Made by a program: the position numbers and the translations under genes | The notes under the pieces: generated by a model | The model's database searches: none | Seen by the model: only the letters and a program-made list of their open reading frames with translations | Told to the model about the DNA's origin: nothing | Shown: positions 1 through 7,193 of the stretch, in pieces | Numbering within the stretch: the stretch's first letter is position 1 | How the letters are laid out: each line of letters begins with the position of its first letter | NCBI GenBank assembly: GCA_937915475.1 | Contig: CALGIR010000288.1 | Coordinates: 1 to 9,096 of the forward strand | Source: an uncultured Bacteroidales bacterium | GTDB taxonomy: Bacteria > Bacteroidota > Bacteroidia > Bacteroidales > Tenuifilaceae | DNA: 9,096 nucleotides | Direction: 5' to 3'

Positions 1-1056
1 TCTATGGTTGAATAGCGCTGAGAAGGTAAACGTATTCCTGCTGTTCGGGTTATAGTCTACCCCCGCCTTAATATTGTATATGGGCTGCGTTCTGTTCTCA
101 AGGAATTGCTGATAAACCTTCTCGCCATTGTCGTAACTACGAAGCGTGAACTCATTCTTCATCATTTGCTTGTGGTACAGCAAATCGGCTTGAACAAAAA
201 AGTTTATTTTCTCTCGCTTATAGTTAGCTGAGAACGAAGGGTTAATTTTTGGGGTAAAGCGATACTGGTCGCGAATACCAACTACATTGGGTTCTTTCTC
301 TGCTAAAGCCCCAAGCCCTAGGGTTAAGCCAGCCTTTCCATTCCAGCCAAACTCCTGGTCTTTTTTAAACACAATATTAACTATCCCTGCCATTCCGCTG
401 GCATCGTACCTGGCTGAGGGATTATTAATAATTTCAATCGATGCTATTGCCGAAGCCGGAATATTATCGAGACCCGATTGGGAACCCATACCGGTTATGG
501 CAGTTTGCTTTCCGTCAATTAAAATGGTTACCTTATCGCTACCGCGAAGAAATATTTTTCCATCTCTATCGATGGTAACACCCGGTAAATTTTGCATAAC
601 CTGCAATACTGAACCCCCTTGCTGGCTTAGGTTATCGTCAATTGTAAATGTTTTTTTATCCATTTTGGATGAAACCTCGACCCTTGCGGCGGTTACGGTA
701 ACCCCTTCGAGTTCCGTTGCAGATTCTGCCAAAACAATGGTTCCTAAATCAAGGAAACTATTCAACCTACCAACATGGAGGGGTAAAACTTGCTCAGCAT
801 AGCTTATATACGACACCTTAACTGAATAATTGCCAGTGCTTAAACCTTCAATAGTAAAGATTCCTTTTTCGTTAGTAATTGTTCCAGTTAAAAACCAGCC
901 CTCACTATCAGTAACAACTATATTAACATAGGGCAATGGCTCTTTTGATTGATCGTGGCGCACTATGCCCGAAACCACAGCATTATCTATCTGTGCAAAC
1001 ACGGAAACAAAGGTTGACATGAGAATGACTAGGAATAAAAATCTTTTTAGTTGCAT
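1..1056 (-). CDS. Outer-membrane beta-barrel / TonB-receptor-like protein, N-terminal 352 residues (partial at left edge)
   Basis: The reading frame is open from an ATG at 1056 to the first base of the window, so the 3' end is missing. Residues 1-22 form a signal peptide (basic MQLKR, hydrophobic core, cleavage near FAQ). Residues about 27-108 look like a carboxypeptidase-regulatory-like domain (VVSGIVRHD...PLPYVNIVV; GLSTGNYSVKVSYISY). Residues about 118-232 are a plug domain, with VLQVMQNLPGVTIDRDG, RGSDKVTILIDGKQ, IEIINNPSARYDASG and GIVNIVFKK. Barrel strands begin after about 235. This order is typical of the Bacteroidota outer-membrane beta-barrel family related to TonB-dependent receptors rather than classical SusC, and no SusD partner is visible. 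The substrate cannot be read from the sequence. An in-frame ATG at 1083 would add nine residues before the signal peptide; 1056 is preferred because it places the basic N-region directly before the core. The gene lies 78 bases after the sensor-phosphatase and may be co-transcribed with it. Family assignment is firm; ligand unknown. Confidence 0.9.
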   Translation of the reverse strand, partial: MQLKRFLFLVILMSTFVSVFAQIDNAVVSGIVRHDQSKEPLPYVNIVVTDSEGWFLTGTITNEKGIFTIEGLSTGNYSVKVSYISYAEQVLPLHVGRLNSFLDLGTIVLAESATELEGVTVTAARVEVSSKMDKKTFTIDDNLSQQGGSVLQVMQNLPGVTIDRDGKIFLRGSDKVTILIDGKQTAITGMGSQSGLDNIPASAIASIEIINNPSARYDASGMAGIVNIVFKKDQEFGWNGKAGLTLGLGALAEKEPNVVGIRDQYRFTPKINPSFSANYKREKINFFVQADLLYHKQMMKNEFTLRSYDNGEKVYQQFLENRTQPIYNIKAGVDYNPNSRNTFTFSALFNHR

Positions 1057-1106
1057 ATTATTTGTCTTAGTTATTTTGTGCATGGGTTAAACAAGATTTT
1101 AAAAGG

Positions 1107-1122
1107 AAAGTTCATCAACTTT
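1107..1122 (-). other. Small AT-rich hairpin in the gap after the sensor-phosphatase gene
   Basis: A perfect 6-bp inverted repeat (AAAGTT, loop of four, AACTTT) lies 13 bases after the stop codon of the phosphatase gene. On the minus strand it is followed by CCTTTTAAAA rather than a clean T-run. The stem is AT-rich and short, so at most it would be a weak or partial terminator between this gene and the outer-membrane protein gene. It could also be chance in AT-rich DNA. Confidence 0.25.
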
Positions 1123-1134
1123 ACTTAAAATAGA

Positions 1135-4100
1135 CTATGTAACCTGAATGCCTATTACCAGAATATCATCAACCTGATCGTAGGAAGATTGCCACATATC
1201 TATTGTATCCTCAAGTTGGGTTTTCTGTTCGGCCATAGTTAAGGTTGAAGTTTTAAGGAGCAGCTGTTTAAATGGCTTTGCCATAAACTTTCTTCCATTG
1301 GGGCCACCAAACTGGGAAACATATCCATCGGAAAACATATAAAGCCTATCATTAGGCTTTAGTTCAACCCTATGCATCGTAAATTGCTCGTTATCCTTTG
1401 GATGGGCACCTACGGGCATTCTGTCGGCCTTATACTCAATCAATGCCCCTTCCCTTATAATGTAAAGCGGATTGTACGCTCCGGCATACCATAACTCATG
1501 GTTCTTCTGATCGATTGTACAAATGGCTACATCCATTCCATCCTGCATTTTTGTATCGCGCCCTGTTGTCTCAAAAATAGCCTTAATCTTCTGCCTCAAA
1601 TTATTCAAAATTGCATCAGGGTGTACAATCCCATCAACATTAACAATATCATTTAGGAATGAAACCCCCATCATGCTCATGAATGCGCCAGGAACACCAT
1701 GACCAGTACAATCGGCAGCAACAACAATTGCTAGGCCGCGCTTTTGACTAATCCAGGAAAAATCGCCGCTTACAATATCGCGAGGCCTAAGCATTATAAA
1801 GTAATCGCCAATGAGATTTACAATAATATCCTCAGAAGGCATAACCCCCCATTGAATCCTACGGGCATATGCAATGCTTTGGGTAATCTCATCATTCTGC
1901 TTAAAAATTTGGTCACGCTGCTGCTCAATTGCCTGTTTCTGCTTCTCAATAGTTCGGGTACGCTGCTTTACCTTAAGTTCAAGCATGAGTTTATCTTTTA
2001 TAAGGCTCTGTTCCCTAAGTTTAATCACCATTAGAAACAAGAAAACGATTAGCACACCACAAGCAATATAAAACCATGTGGTTTTCCAGAATGGAGGTCT
2101 TACAACAAAGGGCAATTCTACAACGCTGCTATAATTTCCAATAACATCTTTTGCTCTAATCAAAATGGTATAATGCCCCGAGGGGATAAAGGGGAGCTGT
2201 ATAAACGGGTCGTTACTCCACTCTGTCCAGTTGGAAGTTAACCCTTGAACTAAATACTGATATATAACGGCTCCTTTGCGGACAAACGACGGTGCGCTTA
2301 TCTGTATTTTTAGGCCATTGTTAGCATAATCTAAGTTGATATTACTTGGGTTAAGTATATTACCATCCTTACCGATTATGTGCTTAACAAACAAACTCAA
2401 TGATTCTGCAATGCTGTCGTTTGGATAAGAAGCTATTTTATAAATATCGGTATAAGCATTGATGACGTATAGGTTACTGGCATTTGAAACATAAATAAAT
2501 GTGGGGTTATCGAAAAGATTTAACAGTTGCCTATCAACATTTAAGCTGAAATCATTATCAATCCAACTTTGCCAACTAAGGCTTGCTTGCTGCCATAAAA
2601 CCCCTTGCTGATAATGATAATACTGTGGCTCACCAGTGACTAGGAAACGATCGGTTTTTGATAGAATACCATTCTCCAGTTCATATGAACCGCTCTTATA
2701 AAAAACCATGGGTTTACCCTGCACCATTCTTACGTAAGGGGAGCCCAACTCGCCCTCGGGCATTGCAATCTTTTCAACCTTAACTCCTTTCTCGATACTA
2801 ACCGTATATACATCAAACTCATTTGACAGGGCATAGGTACTGGCATTTAGTTGAGCGATACTTACAACAGAACCTATTTGCTCGGTTAAGGCTTTTAACG
2901 TGCCTTTAGGTGAGTTGGCAGAATAAATAAAAGCTCCCTTTGTTGTGCCTAAAAGAATGTTGCCTTTTTGCACCTCCGACTCTTGGGCAAAAAGGATGTT
3001 TAAATCTGGAACCACATGAATTGCACTATTACCGTTAACCCTGTATAGACCAAAATTTGTTGCTGCATATAGGTGCTCGTTCACCTCAATTAGAAATCGT
3101 ACTTTACCAGTTAATCCGCTTACTTTTTTATAGATATGGCTAACAGATTCAAGTTTGTAGATACGCTTCCGCAGCAGTTCAACCTGGGAATATTGCTCCT
3201 CCTCTGTTAAATCATTCCGCTTTAAGGGAGCTGTTTTTACACTGGAAGGTTCTGCTTCATTCCGCGAGAAAAGCCTCGCAATAAACCCCTTCCGTTTTTG
3301 GTTAATATCCTGTTTATTTTCAGCTGGAATACTAGGCTTATCAGGCACCCCAGACTTTGAGGTTTTAACAAATACATCAACAGACTTATAGCTTAAATGC
3401 TTATCCAAATAAAAAAGGCCATCGCCTGTTCCCACGTATAACTTACCGCTAAACTCATAACAAGAAAGCATGTTACCCGTAAGCCCACGATAGTGGTTCA
3501 TCGACTTCACTGGCAACGAAAAATCGACTCGGGTAAGTCCCATAGGGTGCGATACCCACAAACCACTACCCTTATCGATCCCGATAGAAAAGACCTCGTC
3601 GTCGGGTAACCCGTTAAGATGATTCAGTGTTGATACGGTTTCTCCATTTTCCTCATCAATAATAAGACAACCGCCGTTTAGGGTTGATAGTGCAATTAAA
3701 CCATTTCCAACAGAAACTCCTCCGTTTAGCATACTTGTATTGGCATACTCCTGGTCGGCAAACATATACTGGCTTAAAACCTGTCCGTTGAAACGATAAA
3801 TCTTATTATAAGTTGATCCAAAGTAGGCAATATCATTATGAATGAAAGAAAAGGTAAAATCCTCTCCAATGGGCAACCCCGCCAACATCTCATAACCACC
3901 ATCGGGCATGTTCTTGTAAACCAGCGAACTATTCTTTACATGGTAGGTTTTGCCCCCAAGTTGGAAAAAATCCGAGATAAAAACCTCTGGCCGAACATCG
4001 TGATAAACTGTATCGACAAATATTGAATCGGTTATGCTAATTCTACAGATAGTTGTGGGCGAAACCACCAGCAATCCCCCATCGATCCTTGAAAACTTAT

Positions 4101-4476
4101 AGTAAAAGTTATCGTTGGTAACCTCAATCAAATTCCTTTGTACGGGTTGCCTATCGATTTTCGTATCAAAATAACCCACGCCTTGCTCAGTACAGAAGAA
4201 AAGAAAATCGCTAAATGCAAAGGCTATGGGTCTTCCCTTAACACCAAGGCTTTCCCATTGCAAACCATCAAAGGAATAGATATCCCTCTGGTTTAGAACA
4301 AAAATCTCCCCATTATTACCCTGCTCAAAACCCCAGTTCTGGTTGTCCACATCGCTGGGCAAACTATAGTTCACCAAATATGGATTACCTTCCTGCGCAT
4401 TGAGGCTATTGCCCCCAAATAGTACAAGAGCACAAATGATAAACGCCCATTTGTTCTTCACTAAGATGTTAAGCAT
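1135..4476 (-). CDS. Propeller-sensor protein phosphatase: beta-propeller, Y_Y_Y domain, membrane helix, coiled coil, SpoIIE/PP2C
   Basis: The 1113-residue protein starts with a signal peptide or anchor (residues 1-27, ending LNAQ). It continues as an extracytoplasmic beta-propeller of two-component-regulator type (about 40-700; for example VFSIGIDKGSGLWVSHPMGL at 295-314). A Y_Y_Y-like immunoglobulin fold follows at about 715-793 (YQYLVQGLTSNWTEWS). One membrane helix is at about 799-819 and a Gln/Lys-rich coiled coil at about 822-868. The cytoplasmic part, about 890-1113, is a SpoIIE/PP2C serine/threonine phosphatase. Its metal-binding acidic residues are in place: SGDF (D905), ADCTGHG (D922), FSDGY (D1050) and DDILV (D1103/D1104). 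By family knowledge it would sense an envelope signal and dephosphorylate a Ser/Thr-phosphorylated partner, such as an anti-sigma-factor antagonist; no such partner is encoded here. Unlike hybrid two-component systems, it has no kinase or DNA-binding domain. A hydrophilic insert at about 371-445 interrupts the propeller. The gene follows comM by 15 bases, so co-transcription is likely. Confidence 0.93.
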   Translation of the reverse strand: MLNILVKNKWAFIICALVLFGGNSLNAQEGNPYLVNYSLPSDVDNQNWGFEQGNNGEIFVLNQRDIYSFDGLQWESLGVKGRPIAFAFSDFLFFCTEQGVGYFDTKIDRQPVQRNLIEVTNDNFYYKFSRIDGGLLVVSPTTICRISITDSIFVDTVYHDVRPEVFISDFFQLGGKTYHVKNSSLVYKNMPDGGYEMLAGLPIGEDFTFSFIHNDIAYFGSTYNKIYRFNGQVLSQYMFADQEYANTSMLNGGVSVGNGLIALSTLNGGCLIIDEENGETVSTLNHLNGLPDDEVFSIGIDKGSGLWVSHPMGLTRVDFSLPVKSMNHYRGLTGNMLSCYEFSGKLYVGTGDGLFYLDKHLSYKSVDVFVKTSKSGVPDKPSIPAENKQDINQKRKGFIARLFSRNEAEPSSVKTAPLKRNDLTEEEQYSQVELLRKRIYKLESVSHIYKKVSGLTGKVRFLIEVNEHLYAATNFGLYRVNGNSAIHVVPDLNILFAQESEVQKGNILLGTTKGAFIYSANSPKGTLKALTEQIGSVVSIAQLNASTYALSNEFDVYTVSIEKGVKVEKIAMPEGELGSPYVRMVQGKPMVFYKSGSYELENGILSKTDRFLVTGEPQYYHYQQGVLWQQASLSWQSWIDNDFSLNVDRQLLNLFDNPTFIYVSNASNLYVINAYTDIYKIASYPNDSIAESLSLFVKHIIGKDGNILNPSNINLDYANNGLKIQISAPSFVRKGAVIYQYLVQGLTSNWTEWSNDPFIQLPFIPSGHYTILIRAKDVIGNYSSVVELPFVVRPPFWKTTWFYIACGVLIVFLFLMVIKLREQSLIKDKLMLELKVKQRTRTIEKQKQAIEQQRDQIFKQNDEITQSIAYARRIQWGVMPSEDIIVNLIGDYFIMLRPRDIVSGDFSWISQKRGLAIVVAADCTGHGVPGAFMSMMGVSFLNDIVNVDGIVHPDAILNNLRQKIKAIFETTGRDTKMQDGMDVAICTIDQKNHELWYAGAYNPLYIIREGALIEYKADRMPVGAHPKDNEQFTMHRVELKPNDRLYMFSDGYVSQFGGPNGRKFMAKPFKQLLLKTSTLTMAEQKTQLEDTIDMWQSSYDQVDDILVIGIQVT

Positions 4477-4491
4477 ATCTTAAATTAATAA

Positions 4492-6030
4492 TTATCCTGC
4501 CCAAGTGTCCCTATCGAGGCTCCGATACTGAATTGCCTCAGCAACATGCTCCGACTTGATGCTTTCGCTCCCTTCCAAATCGGCAATAGTTCTGGAAACC
4601 TTAAGTATTCTGTCGTATGCACGAGCCGATAGGCCTAAACGCTCCATTGCATTTTTAAGCAGTGCAATTCCAGCATCGTTCAGCACACAAAATCTTCTAA
4701 TTAGCTTGCTTGTCATTTGCGCATTGCAGTATATGTCTTTCCACTCGATAAATCGCTCGGCTTGAATCTCCCGTGCTTTCACAACTCGCTCCCGCACGCT
4801 GGCGGATGTTTCGGAAGTTGGCGCATCGGATAACTTTTCGAATGGAACAGGCACAACCTCAACGTGAATATCTATTCTATCGAGCAATGGCCCCGATATT
4901 TTATTAAGATATTTTTGCACAACCCCGTGCGAGCATACACAATCCTTATCGGGATGGTTATAGTAGCCACAAGGGCAAGGGTTCATAGATGCAACAAGCA
5001 TAAACGATGCAGGGTATTCTACTGAGAGCTTTGCTCTCGATATGGTAATCACCCTATCCTCAAGCGGTTGACGCATTACCTCAAGCACGGTTCGCTTAAA
5101 CTCGGGCAGCTCATCTAAGAAAAGAACACCATTATGCGACAATGAAATTTCGCCAGGCTGAGGATATGTACCCCCACCAACAAGGGCCACATCGGATATG
5201 GTATGATGAGGACTACGGAAAGGACGGCGAGTCATGAGTGAGGTATCACTATCAATTTTACCGGCAACAGAATGTATTTTAGTAGTCTCCAATGCTTCGC
5301 GAAGGGTAAGGGGCGGAATAATTGTTGGTAAACGTTTAGCCAACATGGTTTTGCCAGCCCCAGGAGGACCTATCATAATCAGATTATGACCACCAGCAGC
5401 AGCAACCTCAAATGCTCGCTTCACATTTTCCTGGCCTTTTACGTCGGAAAAATCAACATCGTACTCGTTGGCATGCTGAACAAACTCTTCTCTAGTATCA
5501 ACAAAAGTGGGTTCGAGAGTACTCGTTCCATTAAAAAAGTCCATAACCTGAGCGATGTTTTCAACCCCATAAACATCAATATTATTAACAACAGCAGCCT
5601 CACGAGCGTTACCCTTCGGAACAATCAAACCCTTAAACCCTTCCTCACGAGCCTGAATAGCGATGGGTAATATTCCTTTAATAGGCTGTACCGTTCCGTC
5701 AAGCGATAATTCGCCCATGATTACGTATTCTGCAAGATTATCAGATTTAATCTGCTCCGATGCAGCAAGTATACCAATAGCTAGTGGCAAATCGTACGAA
5801 GCACCCTCCTTACGGATATCCGCAGGTGCCATATTGATAACCACTCTCCTTTTGGGCATTTTCCTCTTTACAGATTCGAGGGCAGTAGCAATTCGTTGCT
5901 GGCTCTCCCTTACAGCATTATCGGGTAATCCAACAAGAAAAAAATTAATGCCCTGTGCTACACTAACCTCAATGGTTATGGTAGTTGCCTTAATGCCATG
6001 AACTGCGCTTCCGTATGTTTTAACAAGCAT
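4492..6030 (-). CDS. comM: ComM/YifB family AAA+ ATPase (Mg chelatase-like)
   Basis: The 512-residue product has the full YifB/ComM layout and usual length. The N-terminal ChlI-type, Lon-protease-like fold covers about 1-170 (MLVKTYGSAVHGI, FFLVGLPDNAVRESQQR, INMAPADIRKEGASYDLPLA). The AAA+ core covers about 195-400, with Walker A GPPGAGKT at 221-228 and Walker B VLFLDE at 302-307. The C-terminal Mg-chelatase-C helical domain covers about 415-510 (GLSARAYDRILKVSRTIADLEGS). Within the AAA+ domain, C352, C354, C364 and C366 form a CxC-x9-CxC knuckle (PCPCGYYNHPDKDCVCSHG) that is typical of the family and probably binds zinc. In naturally transformable bacteria ComM is a hexameric branch-migration helicase that extends integration of incoming DNA; the family also occurs in species not known to be competent, so the role here is inferred. 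The ATG at 6030 begins the conserved N-terminus, so the start is secure. A promoter candidate lies about 40-70 bases upstream, separated from the HIT gene by a strong terminator. Confidence 0.95.
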   Translation of the reverse strand: MLVKTYGSAVHGIKATTITIEVSVAQGINFFLVGLPDNAVRESQQRIATALESVKRKMPKRRVVINMAPADIRKEGASYDLPLAIGILAASEQIKSDNLAEYVIMGELSLDGTVQPIKGILPIAIQAREEGFKGLIVPKGNAREAAVVNNIDVYGVENIAQVMDFFNGTSTLEPTFVDTREEFVQHANEYDVDFSDVKGQENVKRAFEVAAAGGHNLIMIGPPGAGKTMLAKRLPTIIPPLTLREALETTKIHSVAGKIDSDTSLMTRRPFRSPHHTISDVALVGGGTYPQPGEISLSHNGVLFLDELPEFKRTVLEVMRQPLEDRVITISRAKLSVEYPASFMLVASMNPCPCGYYNHPDKDCVCSHGVVQKYLNKISGPLLDRIDIHVEVVPVPFEKLSDAPTSETSASVRERVVKAREIQAERFIEWKDIYCNAQMTSKLIRRFCVLNDAGIALLKNAMERLGLSARAYDRILKVSRTIADLEGSESIKSEHVAEAIQYRSLDRDTWAG

Positions 6031-6068
6031 TACAAAACTAGTTTAAGCTGATAAATTTAAAAACACTT

Positions 6069-6102
6069 GAAAGTTATGCAGAATTTACGAATAATAACCA
6101 AT
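6069..6102 (-). promoter_or_regulatory. Candidate Bacteroidota-type promoter for comM
   Basis: On the minus strand TAACTTTC (6076-6069) matches the -7 consensus TAnnTTTG at all but the last base. ATTGG (6102-6098) lies 21 bases upstream, as a partial -33 element. The site falls in the only gap upstream of comM, after the terminator of the greA-HIT operon, where a promoter is expected. It implies a leader of roughly 30 bases. The match is partial and the region is AT-rich, so confidence is moderate. Confidence 0.4.
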
Positions 6103-6125
6103 AATTATAACATTGCAGTTGACCT

Positions 6126-6156
6126 AAAAACAAAAATGCAGCCTTTTTGGGCTGCA
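6126..6156 (-). terminator. Intrinsic terminator of the greA-HIT operon
   Basis: On the minus strand a perfect 7-bp GC-rich stem, TGCAGCC / GGCTGCA (6156-6150 and 6143-6137) with loop CAAAAA, is followed directly by the T-run TTTTTGTTTTT (6136-6126). It begins 22 bases after the HIT stop codon and faces the direction of transcription. This is a textbook Rho-independent terminator and separates the greA-HIT unit from comM. Confidence 0.9.
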
Positions 6157-6178
6157 CTAGGTTTATGCTCTTTTATGC

Positions 6179-6574
6179 TTACACTATTGCTTCGGATATT
6201 TGCTTAGCCAACTCGCTAAACTCATCGGGACTTAACTTTGCCCTTGGCTTTTGAAAACTTATATCGGCCTCGCTATTTAACGGAACAAGATGAATATGTG
6301 CATGCGGAACTTCTAACCCAAGAACAGCCACACCAATCCTTTTACAGGGCACAACACGCTCAATGGCTTTAGCAATCCGCTTTGCAAACACCATCATATC
6401 GGCTAGGGTTTTATCATCAACATCAAAAATATAGTCAACCTCCTGCTTAGGAATAACCAAAACATGCCCCTTTACCAACGGGTTTATATCGAGAAAGGCA
6501 AAATAGCGATTGTCCTCAGCAACCTTGTACGAAGGGATTTCGCCAGCTGCAATTTTTGAGAAGATAGTTGCCAT
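6179..6574 (-). CDS. HIT family protein (histidine-triad nucleotide hydrolase, Hint-like)
   Basis: This 131-residue cytoplasmic protein shows the whole HIT fold: ATIFSKIAAGEIPSYKVAED at the start, FLDINPLVKGHVLVIPK at about 27-43, and the triad HAHIHLV at 91-97, with H91, H93 and H95 and the active-site pattern HxHxHxx. Length and motifs match the Hint branch. These enzymes hydrolyse or transfer purine nucleotide phosphoramidates and related adducts through a nucleotidyl-histidine intermediate; the physiological substrate is usually unknown. The start at 6574 is fixed by the conserved N-terminus. It lies 18 bases downstream of greA, and the two are co-transcribed up to the terminator that follows. 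A stand-alone promoter is not apparent. Nothing is missing or unusual in the protein. Confidence 0.95.
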   Translation of the reverse strand: MATIFSKIAAGEIPSYKVAEDNRYFAFLDINPLVKGHVLVIPKQEVDYIFDVDDKTLADMMVFAKRIAKAIERVVPCKRIGVAVLGLEVPHAHIHLVPLNSEADISFQKPRAKLSPDEFSELAKQISEAIV

Positions 6575-6592
6575 AGTTCTAACGCTTTTGGT

Positions 6593-7066
6593 TTACCTTG
6601 ATATTTTGATAATCTCAAACGCAACAGTTCCTGAAGGAATTTGAACCTCAACAGACTCACCCTCCTTTCTCCCAAGTAAGGCTTTGGCTATGGGAGTTCC
6701 AATGGAAAGTTTCCCCTCCTTAATGTTCGCTTCGCTCTCTGCTACAATGATATACTCCACCATAGCATTATTGCTTTTATTCTTAAGCTTAACTTTATTG
6801 AGTATTTGCACCTTATCAGTGCCTATCTTGCTCTCATCAATAATTCTTGACTTAGCAATAGTATCCTCAAGTTTGGCAATTTTCATCTCAAGCATACCTT
6901 GTGCCTCTTTTGCAGCATCATACTCTGCATTTTCAGACAAATCACCTTTATCGCGCGCCTCGGCAATCATTTGCGTAATTGCAGGTCTTTCAACGGTACG
7001 ATACTGCTCCAACTCTTTATGGAGTCTATCCAAACCTTCCTTTGTTAAATAGGTAACTTTAGACAT
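6593..7066 (-). CDS. greA: Transcription elongation factor GreA
   Basis: The 157-residue protein has the standard GreA length and layout. The N-terminal antiparallel coiled coil, about 1-75, enters the secondary channel of RNA polymerase. Its tip has the signature RDKGDLSENAEYDAAKEAQG, with the catalytic acidic pair D42 and E45. The C-terminal FKBP-like globular domain, about 80-157, ends in the typical GTPIAKALLGRKEGESVEV and a final beta strand. GreA stimulates cleavage of the RNA 3' end in backtracked RNA polymerase and so rescues stalled complexes. The ATG at 7066 gives the family N-terminus MSKVTYLTKEGLDRL. It is the first gene of a two-gene operon with the HIT gene. Its upstream region carries a promoter-like site followed closely by a hairpin with a T-run (separate entries), so expression may be controlled in the leader. 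Confidence 0.97.
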   Translation of the reverse strand: MSKVTYLTKEGLDRLHKELEQYRTVERPAITQMIAEARDKGDLSENAEYDAAKEAQGMLEMKIAKLEDTIAKSRIIDESKIGTDKVQILNKVKLKNKSNNAMVEYIIVAESEANIKEGKLSIGTPIAKALLGRKEGESVEVQIPSGTVAFEIIKISR

Positions 7067-7108
7067 ATGTCAATCTCATTAATTATACTACTTGAAAGGG
7101 TAAATAAT

Positions 7109-7141
7109 AAAAAAGAATCCCGAATATCTCGGAACTCTTTT
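7109..7141 (-). terminator. Hairpin with T-run: terminator of the upstream gene pair and/or structure in the greA leader
   Basis: On the minus strand AAAAGAGTTCCGA (7141-7129) pairs with TCGGGATTCTTTT (7123-7111) over 13 bp including two G-U pairs, with loop GATAT, and the 3' arm runs into TTTTTT. It lies 52 bases after the stop codon of the acidic membrane-protein gene and would work as an intrinsic terminator for it. The promoter-like site at 7148-7181 is upstream of it, so it would also be the first structure in the greA transcript. The stem is nearly symmetrical, with a shorter T-run in the other direction. The hairpin is seen directly; its function is inferred. Confidence 0.65.
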
Positions 7142-7147
7142 CCGCTG

Positions 7148-7181
7148 TAAAGATACAAATTTTATTGTAAATAAAACAAAA
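7148..7181 (-). promoter_or_regulatory. Candidate Bacteroidota-type promoter for greA-HIT
   Basis: On the minus strand TTTTG (7181-7177) is followed after 21 bases by TATCTTTA (7155-7148), which matches the TAnnTTTG consensus except at the last base. The predicted start point lies about 4-6 bases further on, near 7143. The site begins 12 bases after the stop codon of the upstream gene and is the best match in the 127-base gap before greA. The resulting leader would be about 75-80 bases. An inverted repeat, TACAA-N6-TTGTA (7154-7169 on the plus strand), overlaps the spacer and might be an operator, or chance. Confidence 0.6.
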
Positions 7182-7193
7182 TTAGAAGCTTAC

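Noticed and set aside
287..802. Open frame of 171 codons on the plus strand
   Set aside because: It is antisense to the outer-membrane protein gene, whose frame shows a clear signal peptide, plug domain and barrel start. The plus-strand product has no recognisable domain.
1744..2071. Two overlapping plus-strand open frames opposite the sensor-phosphatase gene
   Set aside because: They run antisense to the coiled-coil and membrane-helix region, have biased composition typical of reverse-complemented coiled coils, and no start signals.
5386..6001. Open frames on both strands inside comM
   Set aside because: They are shadows of the comM reading frame, which is intact and motif-rich throughout.
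6031..6125. TATAAT hexamer in the gap upstream of comM considered as a sigma-70 -10 box
   Set aside because: Bacteroidota primary sigma factors recognise TAnnTTTG rather than TATAAT, there is no TTGACA at the right distance, and the region is AT-rich enough to contain the hexamer by chance.
6484..6675. Open frame of 63 codons on the minus strand spanning the greA-HIT junction
   Set aside because: It overlaps the well-supported greA 3' end and HIT 5' end in another frame and has no domain of its own.
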